DNA from: Streptomyces sp. NBC_01454
Lineage (GTDB): Bacteria > Actinomycetota > Actinomycetes > Streptomycetales > Streptomycetaceae
Assembly (NCBI RefSeq): GCF_036227565.1
Contig: NZ_CP109460.1
Coordinates: 3,720,001-3,784,000 of the forward strand
Length of the DNA: 64,000 nt
Reading direction: 5' to 3'
Position 1 is the first letter of the stretch. Each line of letters opens with the position of its first letter. Below are positions 15,587 through 24,100 of this stretch, one piece after another. The notes beneath the pieces are model-generated. The model had not been told where the DNA came from. It worked only from the letters and a program-made list of their open reading frames with translations, and made no database searches. The position numbers and the translations under genes are program-made.

Positions 15587-16821
15587 CACATTCCCTCGGG
15601 CGGTTGTGGTGTGCGGGGTGGTGTGGTCCGGCACCGCTCGGCGAGCGGCGCCGGCCAGTCGTCGACGTCCCATCCGTACTGGCACAGCAGGGCGTAGGTG
15701 AGCCGCTCCAGGCCGAACCCGACGCAGGCGGAGTGGACCGTGCCGCCGTCGGGGCCCTTGATGCCGAAGGCGTCACCGAAGTGCTTTTCGTGCAGGTTGA
15801 ACGAGCCGACCGAGATGCTGTCCCCGGGGCCCACGTCCAGGTGGAGTTCGTGCTTGAGCTCCAGCAGCCGCTGCGAGGAGACCTGCGCGGCGGTCGCCGC
15901 CCCGGCGAAGAACGGGTCGCTCGCCACCTCGCACCGGCCGGCCAGATCGAGCCGTTCGACCAGTTCGACGGCGCGTCGGCGGAACCGGTCGCGGGCCTCG
16001 CGGACGAACTCCGCCGTGCCGAGGAAGACCGTCTCGCGGATGGTGAAGTCCGCGAGCCGCTCCAGCGTGCGGTGGTAGCGGGACTCGTGCCGAAAAGAGC
16101 CGCCCTTGGCGGTGACCACGGTGTTCTCGTCCGGCAGGGTGGCGCCGGCGAACTGGTCGAAGGTGTGGTAGCACATCGTGGGCGGCAGGACCCGGTCCAC
16201 CGGCGCGCAGCGGTGCAGCACCCGGTCCCCGATGGTCTCCCGCGCCCCGACCTCCTCGGCGAAGGCACGGTAGGTGTCGACGTCCCCGTCGAGCCGGGCG
16301 GCGAACATCATGTGCTGCGGGAACGAGGAGAGGTAGCCGCTGCGGTGCAGCGCGGTGACCGGCAACAGCGTCGGGTAGCGGTACTCCCGCGCGCCGAACT
16401 CCGCGCGGATGATGTCGTGCAGCAGTCCGTCCAGCGCGTCCAGCGCCGCCAGGGCCGGGGCGCCGAGCGCCACCTGCCCCGGGCCGATCTCGTGCACCAC
16501 GCCGTCGGCCAGCAGCCCGGCGAACGTGTCGGGGCGCGGGACGCGGTCGGAGGGCGAACGCCACAGCACCTTGGGGGGCGTGCGCAGTTGGGGACGTACC
16601 TCGGTGTCGACGACGTGCCGGAGCTTCTTGCCCAGCGCCTCGGCGTCGACGGGGTGCTCGGTGGTCACCACGACGGCGCCGACCTCGTCCCCGCCGGGGC
16701 CCTCGGCGGCGACCAGCCGGAAGCCGGTGATGGCCTCGGAGATGTAGTAGACCCGTCGGTTCAGCTCATCGAGGTGTGCCCCCGAGACCGGTTCGTCGAG
16801 GTCGAGTTGGTAGGAGTGCAT
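15586..16821 (-). CDS. Seryl-tRNA-synthetase-like amino acid:[carrier protein] ligase
   Basis: A 411-residue protein with the class II aminoacyl-tRNA synthetase catalytic core but no long coiled-coil tRNA-binding arm, as in the amino acid:carrier-protein ligases related to atypical seryl-tRNA synthetases. It keeps possible zinc ligands Cys217 (PTMCYHTF), Glu263 (IRETVFLG) and Cys366 (SACVGFG), and motif 3-like GFGLERL. The enzyme would activate a small amino acid with ATP and load it onto a free carrier protein. Its neighbours (two dehydrogenases, a carrier protein) suggest serine for aminomalonyl-ACP. Glycine or another small amino acid is possible. Confidence 0.85.
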   Translation of the reverse strand: MHSYQLDLDEPVSGAHLDELNRRVYYISEAITGFRLVAAEGPGGDEVGAVVVTTEHPVDAEALGKKLRHVVDTEVRPQLRTPPKVLWRSPSDRVPRPDTFAGLLADGVVHEIGPGQVALGAPALAALDALDGLLHDIIRAEFGAREYRYPTLLPVTALHRSGYLSSFPQHMMFAARLDGDVDTYRAFAEEVGARETIGDRVLHRCAPVDRVLPPTMCYHTFDQFAGATLPDENTVVTAKGGSFRHESRYHRTLERLADFTIRETVFLGTAEFVREARDRFRRRAVELVERLDLAGRCEVASDPFFAGAATAAQVSSQRLLELKHELHLDVGPGDSISVGSFNLHEKHFGDAFGIKGPDGGTVHSACVGFGLERLTYALLCQYGWDVDDWPAPLAERCRTTPPRTPQPPEGM

Positions 16822-16839
16822 GTCGGCTGCCTCTCGTCC

Positions 16840-17997
16840 TTACGCCGCGGTGGGCAGGCCCAGCAGGCCGGCGATGATGGACCGCTGGATGTCCGAGGTG
16901 CCGCCGTAGATCGTGCCGGCCAGCACGTCGCGCACCTCGCGCTCGATGCCGAGCTCCTCGGTGTAGCCCCGGGCGCCGTGGATCTGCATGGCGTCCAGGG
17001 CGGTGGTCTTCAGGCTCTCGCTGACGTAGAGCTTGAGCATCGAGGCCTCGTGCATCGCGAGCCGGCCCTGGGAGCGCAGCCAGCCGACCTTGTAGAGCAT
17101 CAGCCGGGACAGCTCCAGCCGGACCCGCATGTCGGCGATCTTGTTCGAGACGGACTGGAACGAGCCGATGGCGCGGCCGAACTGGCGGCGGCTCGCGGCG
17201 TGCGAGACGCAGCGGTCCAGCAGCCGGCTCATCACCCCGACCTGGCTGGCGAACATGAAGCCGCGTTCCCACTCCATGGTGGCGGTGAACAGCTGGTACC
17301 CGGCGCCCTCGGCGCCCAGCCGCTGGTCCTCGCCGACCACGCAGCCCTCGAAGGCGATCTCGCCCATCAGGGTGCCGCGCAGGCCCGCCTTGGGGATGTC
17401 CCGGGCGGTGAGTCCGGGGGTGTCCGCCGGCACGACGAAGGCGGTGACGGCGCGCTGCGGGGCACCGTCCGTGGCGGTGCGGGCGAAGACGATGAACAGG
17501 TCGGCGCGCGGCCCGTTGCTGATGAACTTCTTCGTCCCGTTCAGCACGTAGGTGTCGCCGTCGCGCTCGGCGGTGGTGGTGAGCGAGAGCATGTCGGAGC
17601 CGGCCTCCGGCTCCGAGAGGGCGTGTGCGCCGACCAGCGAACCGTCGCACAGCGAGGGCAACCAGCGCCGGCGCTGCTCCTCGGTGCCGTGGTCGGCGAG
17701 GTAGACGGCGCAGGCGAAGAGGTGGTTGTTGATCGCGAAGACCAGGCCGTTGTCCACGCAGCCCTCGCCGAGCGCCTCGTAGGCCATGATCGCGGTCAGC
17801 GGATCCAGCCCGCCGCCGCCGTACTCCTTCCTGATCGGCCAGCCCAGGACGCCGAAGTCGGCGCAGGCCTGCCAGCCGGCCTCGTCAAAGGTGGCGTTGC
17901 GGTCGTGTTCGGCCGCCCTGGCGCCGAGGTTCTCCCGGGCGAACCGGACGACCTTGTCGCGCAGCGCCTGCTGTTCCGGCGTGGGTGCAAAGTCCAT
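16840..17997 (-). CDS. Acyl-CoA dehydrogenase family flavoenzyme
   Basis: A 385-residue FAD enzyme of the acyl-CoA dehydrogenase superfamily: N-terminal helices (about 1-115), the middle strand domain with ALSEPEAGSD, and the C-terminal helices with RRQFGRAIGSFQSV and QIHGARGYTEE. The usual Tyr-Glu-Gly-Thr catalytic segment reads YGGTSDIQR. The base may therefore sit on the earlier helix (MEWERG), as in isovaleryl-CoA dehydrogenase, or the enzyme may do different chemistry. Homologues in aminomalonyl/hydroxymalonyl pathways oxidise a carrier-bound aldehyde or alcohol. It lies 18 bp before the ligase gene in the same operon. Confidence 0.92.
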   Translation of the reverse strand: MDFAPTPEQQALRDKVVRFARENLGARAAEHDRNATFDEAGWQACADFGVLGWPIRKEYGGGGLDPLTAIMAYEALGEGCVDNGLVFAINNHLFACAVYLADHGTEEQRRRWLPSLCDGSLVGAHALSEPEAGSDMLSLTTTAERDGDTYVLNGTKKFISNGPRADLFIVFARTATDGAPQRAVTAFVVPADTPGLTARDIPKAGLRGTLMGEIAFEGCVVGEDQRLGAEGAGYQLFTATMEWERGFMFASQVGVMSRLLDRCVSHAASRRQFGRAIGSFQSVSNKIADMRVRLELSRLMLYKVGWLRSQGRLAMHEASMLKLYVSESLKTTALDAMQIHGARGYTEELGIEREVRDVLAGTIYGGTSDIQRSIIAGLLGLPTAA

Positions 17998-18049
17998 CAG
18001 TTGTCTCCGTGGTCGGGGGGCGCGGTCCGGGTGGGTGCGGGGCTGCTGC

Positions 18050-19021
18050 TCAGACCTCCCACAGGGTCACCGCCCAGGCGGCCACCGGGCTGTTGTTGAG
18101 CACCAGCACCAGGTCGCCCTGCTGCAGTCCGCCGCCGGTCAGCAGGGCGTCGAGGTTCAGCACCACGTCCATGGCGCCCAAGTGCCCGTATTCGGCGAGG
18201 TTTTCGCCGCAGACCGGGTGAATGGTCAGGCCGAGCAGGGTGGCGTAGAAGTCGTAGGCGGCGGCGGTGACGTTCTGCATCAGCGTGGTCTTGACCCGGT
18301 CGCGGCTCACTCCGGCGTCCGCGAGGACCTGCTCCACCAGCGCGCCGAGCTTGCGGGAGCTGAGGGTGGCCAGTCCGAAGCGGTAGCGCGAAGGGTCCTG
18401 GCACACCTCACGCCACTCGTACCAGGGAGCGTCCTTGTAGTCGACGCGGAAGAGGTCGTGGAAGCTGCCGTCGGTCTCCTGGCGGTGCGCCCGCAGTACC
18501 GGCCGGCCGCCGCGGACCAGGGTCATCGCGTAGGCGGCGTCGCCGATGACGGTGACCGGGAAGCGGATCCGGTCCACCCCGGTGGGGCGGCTGGCGTGCG
18601 CGATCACGATCTGCTCACGGGCCGGGTCGGCACGCAGCAGGTCCCGGGCCAGGGCCCACGCCGCGCTGGACCCGGTGCAGCCCAGGCCGTCGACGGTGAA
18701 GGCGAACGCGGAGGTCAGTTTGGCTTCGCTCTGCACCCGGCAGACGTCCGAGCCGAGCAGCACGTCCGGCGCGCGGGGGCCCACCAGCAGCAGGGCGTCC
18801 GGTTCGCCGGGGTGTGCGGCGTACAGCTCCTGGCAGGCCCGGGCGGCGAGCGGCGCCTGCTCGGTCTCGTCGAAAACGCTGACGGTCCGTACGCCGCTGC
18901 CGCGCGCGAACGCGGCGGTGTCGGCGTCCAGCATCCCGAATTCGGGGAGCTCCTCGACCGGCACCTTGGTGTCGGACAGCAGGCAGTGGATGGCACCGAT
19001 GCCGATGGTGTCGACACTCAT
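18050..19021 (-). CDS. KAS III-like (FabH-family) condensing enzyme or acyltransferase
   Basis: A 323-residue thiolase-fold protein. The nucleophile is Cys115 in GLGCTGSS. The other two FabH catalytic residues are not where expected: the HQAN segment reads MQNVT, and the Asn of GNTS is replaced in YGHLGAMD, which puts a His there. It is therefore probably not an ordinary decarboxylating ketosynthase. Relatives with changed triads act as acyltransferases or as dedicated condensing enzymes. Its ATG overlaps the P450 stop, and its neighbours suggest it moves or condenses the carrier-bound amino unit. Substrates are unknown. Confidence 0.82.
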   Translation of the reverse strand: MSVDTIGIGAIHCLLSDTKVPVEELPEFGMLDADTAAFARGSGVRTVSVFDETEQAPLAARACQELYAAHPGEPDALLLVGPRAPDVLLGSDVCRVQSEAKLTSAFAFTVDGLGCTGSSAAWALARDLLRADPAREQIVIAHASRPTGVDRIRFPVTVIGDAAYAMTLVRGGRPVLRAHRQETDGSFHDLFRVDYKDAPWYEWREVCQDPSRYRFGLATLSSRKLGALVEQVLADAGVSRDRVKTTLMQNVTAAAYDFYATLLGLTIHPVCGENLAEYGHLGAMDVVLNLDALLTGGGLQQGDLVLVLNNSPVAAWAVTLWEV

Positions 19022-20268
19022 GCGACGCTCCCCTCCACAGCCGGCTCGGCGGTGAGCGCGACCCGCAGTCCGCTGTAGCCGTTGACGAAGTTCGAGAAGA
19101 GCCGCTTGGGCGGGCCGGCCAGGTGGATGTCCGCGACCTGGGTACGCAGCGCGTCGAGCATGGCGTTCACATGGACGCGGCCGAGGAAGGCGCCGAGGCA
19201 GAAGTGCGGGCCGTGTCCGAAGGCGACGTGCTTGTTGGACGTGCGGGCCAGGTCGAAGACGTGCGGGTCGGTGAAGACGGTCTCGTCGAAGTTCGCCGAG
19301 CTGTTCCACAGGCTGACCACGTCACCGGCCTTGATGGTCACGTCCCGCAGCGGGACGTCCACCAGCGCCCGGCGCCCGAAGTGCATGGCGGGGGTGGTCC
19401 AGCGCAGCACCTCCTCGGTGGCGCTGTCCACGTCGACCGCGCCGGACTTCAACGCCCGCCACTGGTCGGGGTGTTCGGACAGGGCGATCAGTCCGCCGAC
19501 GGAGGACATCCGGCTGGACTCGTCGCCGCCCAGGATCAGGCTGTAGCAGTTGAAGACGATCTCGTCCTCGCTGAGCAGCTCGCCGTCGAGGGTGGCGGTG
19601 GCCAGCGCGCTGATCACGTCGTCGCCGGGGTGGCGCCGGCGGCGGGCGGCGAGGTCGGAGAAGTAGAGGAGGATCTCGTTGCGCGCCATCCACTCCTCCA
19701 TCTCGCTGTCGTCGGCGCTGTGCCGGGAGAGCGTCTGGGTGTTCCAGGCGACGAGCTGCTCGCGGTCCCCCTGCGGGACGTCCATGAGGTCGCCGATGGT
19801 GTTGATGGGGATGTGGTCGGCCACATCGGTGACGAAGTCCAGTTCGCCGTGGGCGAGGGCCCCGGCGACCAGCGCCCGGGTCCGCTCGTGCACACCGGCC
19901 ACCACCGGCTCCAGCACCCGGGGTGAGAAGGACTTGAGCATCAGGTTGCGGATCTCGCGGTGCCGGGCGCCGTCGGTGACGGCGAGCATCTTGCGCGAGG
20001 CGGAGTCCTCCCCCTGCAGCAGGGTCGCCAGGACGTTGCCGCGCTCGGAGGTGAACTGCTTGTTGTCGCGGTAGAGGGTGACCACGTCCTCGTAGGTGGA
20101 GATCACCCAGAACCCGGGGCCACGATCGGTGGCCCGGTGCCAGAAGACGGGGTGCTCGGCCCGGAACCTGCGCCACATGTCCGCGAGGTCCACGTCGAGG
20201 AACGTCTGCGGATCGGTGAGGTCCACCGTGGCCAGGTCGTCCGCGGTCGACCGTAGTTGGGGCTTCAT
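19018..20268 (-). CDS. Cytochrome P450
   Basis: A 416-residue soluble bacterial P450. The heme-ligand loop is FGHGPHFCLG, the ExxR motif is in EEVLRW, and the I-helix oxygen-activation segment is LGGDESSR, with Ser in place of the more common Thr. The ATG at 20268 has a GGAGGAAG ribosome site and follows the permease by 26 bp. The I-helix resembles P450s that hydroxylate carrier-bound amino acids, which would fit beta-hydroxylation of an NRPS-bound residue, but a PKS-chain oxidation is equally possible. Confidence 0.93.
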   Translation of the reverse strand: MKPQLRSTADDLATVDLTDPQTFLDVDLADMWRRFRAEHPVFWHRATDRGPGFWVISTYEDVVTLYRDNKQFTSERGNVLATLLQGEDSASRKMLAVTDGARHREIRNLMLKSFSPRVLEPVVAGVHERTRALVAGALAHGELDFVTDVADHIPINTIGDLMDVPQGDREQLVAWNTQTLSRHSADDSEMEEWMARNEILLYFSDLAARRRRHPGDDVISALATATLDGELLSEDEIVFNCYSLILGGDESSRMSSVGGLIALSEHPDQWRALKSGAVDVDSATEEVLRWTTPAMHFGRRALVDVPLRDVTIKAGDVVSLWNSSANFDETVFTDPHVFDLARTSNKHVAFGHGPHFCLGAFLGRVHVNAMLDALRTQVADIHLAGPPKRLFSNFVNGYSGLRVALTAEPAVEGSVA

Positions 20269-20294
20269 GTGCTGTCTTCCTCCAGGACTGCGGA

Positions 20295-21113
20295 TCAGGC
20301 GCCTGCGGTGCGGTATCGGCGGAGACTCACCAGGGAGCAGAGGGCGAGGAGCAGGCCCAGTGACACCCCGGCCACCACCCACGGGTGGTCGGCTGGGAAG
20401 GTGCCGCCGGCCGTCGCGGGGTTACCCCACAACCGGCGGCAGCAGGCGATCACGGCGCTGACCGGGTTCCACTCCGCGACCGGCCGGATCAGCGACGGGA
20501 TGTTCTGCGGGGCCAGGAACGCGTTCGACAGGAAGGGCAGCACGATCACCACGAACGGCGTGATCACGCTGATCGTCTCCACGTTGCGCAGGGTCAACGC
20601 GAACAGCACGCCCAGCCAGAGCATGGCGTAGACGAACACCGCGATCAGCGCGAAGCCCGCCAGGACCCGCAGCGGCCCGGAGTTCGGGCGCCAGCCGAGC
20701 AGCAGCCCGGCGCCGGTGACGACGGTCAGCCCCAGCAGCCCGACCAGGAGGTCGGCCAGGGTGTGCCCGAAGAGCACCGCGGACCGGCTGATCGGCAGCG
20801 ACCGGAACCGGTCGGTCATCCCGCCCTGGAGGTCCAGCGCCACGGAGACCGCGGTCGGCCCCACACAGGCCAGGGCGACCTGGACCGCGCCGCCGGCGAA
20901 CACGTACTCCCCGTACGAGCCGCCGGCCGGCAGGCTGATGGAGTCGCGGAACAGGTAGCCGAGCATGACCATGCTGACCAGCGGGCTGAGCGCGACGCCC
21001 AGCACCCGGGCGGGCGCCCGCCGCAGGTGCCGCAGCCGGCGCCCGGTCACCGCGGCGACCTCCGTGAGGAGCGCCGCCGCGGGAGCGGGCCGGGGTGCCA
21101 CCGCCGTCGTCAT
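20295..21113 (-). CDS. ABC-2 type transporter permease (DrrB-like)
   Basis: A 272-residue membrane protein with six helices (about 45-65, 80-100, 125-150, 155-180, 190-210, 245-265). It matches the ABC-2 permease family, with the GGMTDRFRSLPISR cytoplasmic loop typical of DrrB-like drug exporters. The ATG overlaps the NRPS stop (ATGA). The expected ATPase partner is the DrrA-type protein encoded at 13147-14088. Together they would export the product and give self-resistance. Confidence 0.92.
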   Translation of the reverse strand: MTTAVAPRPAPAAALLTEVAAVTGRRLRHLRRAPARVLGVALSPLVSMVMLGYLFRDSISLPAGGSYGEYVFAGGAVQVALACVGPTAVSVALDLQGGMTDRFRSLPISRSAVLFGHTLADLLVGLLGLTVVTGAGLLLGWRPNSGPLRVLAGFALIAVFVYAMLWLGVLFALTLRNVETISVITPFVVIVLPFLSNAFLAPQNIPSLIRPVAEWNPVSAVIACCRRLWGNPATAGGTFPADHPWVVAGVSLGLLLALCSLVSLRRYRTAGA

Positions 21114-24100
21114 GACCGCCCGCCTTCGTGCTCGGCGTGCCAGCGGTCCAGTTCGGCGGTGACGGCCGGGCCGATCTCGTTCAGCGGCCCGCGGCTCATC
21201 ATCTCGTCGTGGGTGCAGGCGACGTGGTGGACGTCCATCGGCCCGTCGAAGACCGGCTTCCACAGCCCGACCTTGTGCGTCCGCTCGCCGTCGGAGAGCG
21301 GCGACTCGGAGACGAAGAGCTGCATCCTGCCGTCATAACGACCGGGCGCGTACAGCGACTTGAGCGTCTGGTGGTGGGCCATCAGGTCGACCATCCGGGC
21401 CATCCGGCGCTCCCCCATCTCCGCCAACGGGCTGTGGTCGCGGCGCAGGGTCTCGAAGATGTCCTGGACGCTCAGGTCCCGGTCGCCGAACTCGGCGCGG
21501 TCGTGGCCGATGCCCTCCAGCAGCCAGGCGAAGAGCGACTGTTCCTCGCGGTCGTCGGGCACCCCGGTGCGCGGATAGGCGTCCAGGACGGACAGCACCC
21601 CGACCTCCTCGCCGGCGGCCCGCAGCTGCACCGCCATCTCGTAGGCGATGGTGCCGCCGAACGACCAGCCGAGCAGGTGGTACGGGCCCTCCGGCCGCAC
21701 CTTCTTGATCATCTGCAGGTAGTCGGCGGCGGCCTCCTCGACGGAGGCGGGCAGCGGCGCGTAGTCCACCACGCAGGGGGCCTGGATGCCGTAGATCGGG
21801 TGCTCGGCACCGAGGTGCCGGGCGAGCGGCAGGTAGGGCAGGCTGAACCCGACACCGCCGTGGATGCAGAACACCGGGGGGCGGCTGCCGGTCGGCCTGA
21901 TGCACAGCATCGCGCTGAACGGGTCGGACAGCTCCAGCTCCGCGGAGGCGCCGAGCGCCCCGGCCATCACCTCCGCACCGCTGTGCGGCTCCGGCGTCCC
22001 GGCCGTACCCGCGGTCGCCGCGGTGGTCGCGGGTGCGGAGGCGAGCGGCCCGGGGCGGCAGACCTCGGCGAGGGCGGCCACGTTCTGGTGTACGAAGACA
22101 TCGGCGACGGTGATCTCCAAACCGGCGTTCCGCGCCCCGCTGACCAGCCTCAGCGACTTCATGCTGTCCATGCCGACGTCGAAGAAGTTTTGCTCGACGC
22201 CGAACCGGGGCAGGCCCAGCACCTCGGCGACCACGCCGTGCAGCGCCGCCTCGGTCCCGTCGCGCGGCGCGGTCCCGGGCGCCTCCTTCGCCGCCTCCGG
22301 CGCGGGCAGCGCGGCGCGGTCCACCCGGCCATCGGCGGTCAGTGGGAGGGCGTCGAGCGCCACGAAGGCGGACGGCACCAGGTAGGCGGCGAGCGACGTG
22401 GCGGCGGACCGGGCGAGTGCGGCGGTGTCCACCGTGGCTCCCTCGCCGGGCACCACATAGGCCACCAGCCGGACGTCGCCCCGGCGGTCCTCGCGGGCCA
22501 CGACCACCGCCCGCTCCACGGCGGCCTCCCGCGACAGCACGGACTCGATCTCGCCGAGACCGACCCGGTAGCCGCGGATGCGCACCTGGTCGTCCGACCG
22601 GCCCACGTACCGCAGGCTGCCGTTCGCATCCCACTTCACCAGGTCACCGGTACGGAACATCCGGGACCCGGCCGGGCCGTAGGGGCAGGCGACGAACCGT
22701 TCGGCGGTGGGCGCCGGGCTGCCGGCGTAGCCGCGGGCCAGGCCCGCACCGGCGAGGTAGAGCTCACCGGTCACACCGGGTCCGACCGGCCCCAGCCAGG
22801 GGTTGAGCACATACGCCCGGACGTTTGCGATCGGCCGGCCCAGCGGCAGGGTGCCGGTGCCGGTCTCCTGGCCGGGCTCCACGGCCCCGGCGACGGCGCC
22901 CACCGTGGCCTCTGTCGGGCCGAACTCGGTCAGCACCCGCACCTGGGGGTGGGCCTTGCGCCACTCGTCCAGCTGGTCGGCCGCCACCGGCTCGTCGGCG
23001 AGGACCAGTTCACCGGTCGGCGAGCAGCCGTCGGGCAGCACGTCGAGCACCGCCAGGTGGCTCGGGGTGCCCTTGAAGAACGCGGCGCCCGCCCCGGCCA
23101 CGGCGTCACCCTCGGCCAGTTCGCCGAGGCGCACCGTGCCGCCCGTGGTCAGCGGCAGGAACAGCCCGGTTATCGAGACGTCGAAGGACAGCGAGGTGGT
23201 CAGCAGCGCGTCGCCGGACGCGGAGCGGTAGGTCTCCCGGGCCCAGGCGAGGTAGTTGACCACCGCCCGGTGCTCGACGACCGTGCCCCGGGGGCGGCCG
23301 CCCGCGCCGGCGGTGTAGATCACATAGGCCGGGTGCGCGGGGAGCAGCGGGTGCCGCCGGTCCGCCGCGGTCAGCGGATCCGCCGACGTCCCGGTCACCG
23401 CGGGCCCGTCGAGCGCCACCGGCGGTGTCCCGGCGGCGAGCATCCGGCGGACCAGACCGGCGGTGGTGACCACCCGCAGCGGCGCGGCCTCGGCGAACAT
23501 CCGCTTGACCCGCTCGACGGGCTCGTCGGTCTCGACCGGCAGGTAGGCCGCGCCGGACTTGAGCACACCGAGCACGGCGACGACCGCCTCGGGGGACCGG
23601 GGCAGGGCGACCGCCACGGTCGTCTCCGGGCCGGCGCCGGCTTCGATCAGGTGGCGGGCCAGCCGGTTCGACCGGGCGTCGAGCTCCGCGTAGCTGAGGG
23701 ACCCGGACTCGGCGTGGACCGCGGTGGCGTCCGGGGTGCGGGCCGCCTGGGCGGCGAACAGCTCCGGCAGGGTGGCCTCCGGCACCTCACGGGCGGTGGC
23801 GTTCCAGGCGCCGAGCACCCGCTCCCGTTCCTCCTCGCCCAGGACGTCCACCCGGCTCAGCCGGATGTCCGGGTCGGCGGCCACCGCCGCCAGCAGCCGG
23901 GTGAAGCCCGCCACGACGCGCTCGGCGGCGGCCCGGGTGAACAGGTCGGTGCTGTAGCCGAGCAGACCCCGCATGGAGCCGTCCTCGGGCCACTCCAGCA
24001 GCTGCAGGGACAGGTCGACCTTGATCCGGCCGGACGGGACGAACTCGGGGCGCACCGTCAGACCGGGCAGCACCAGCGGCGCGTCCTCGTTGTTCTGCAG

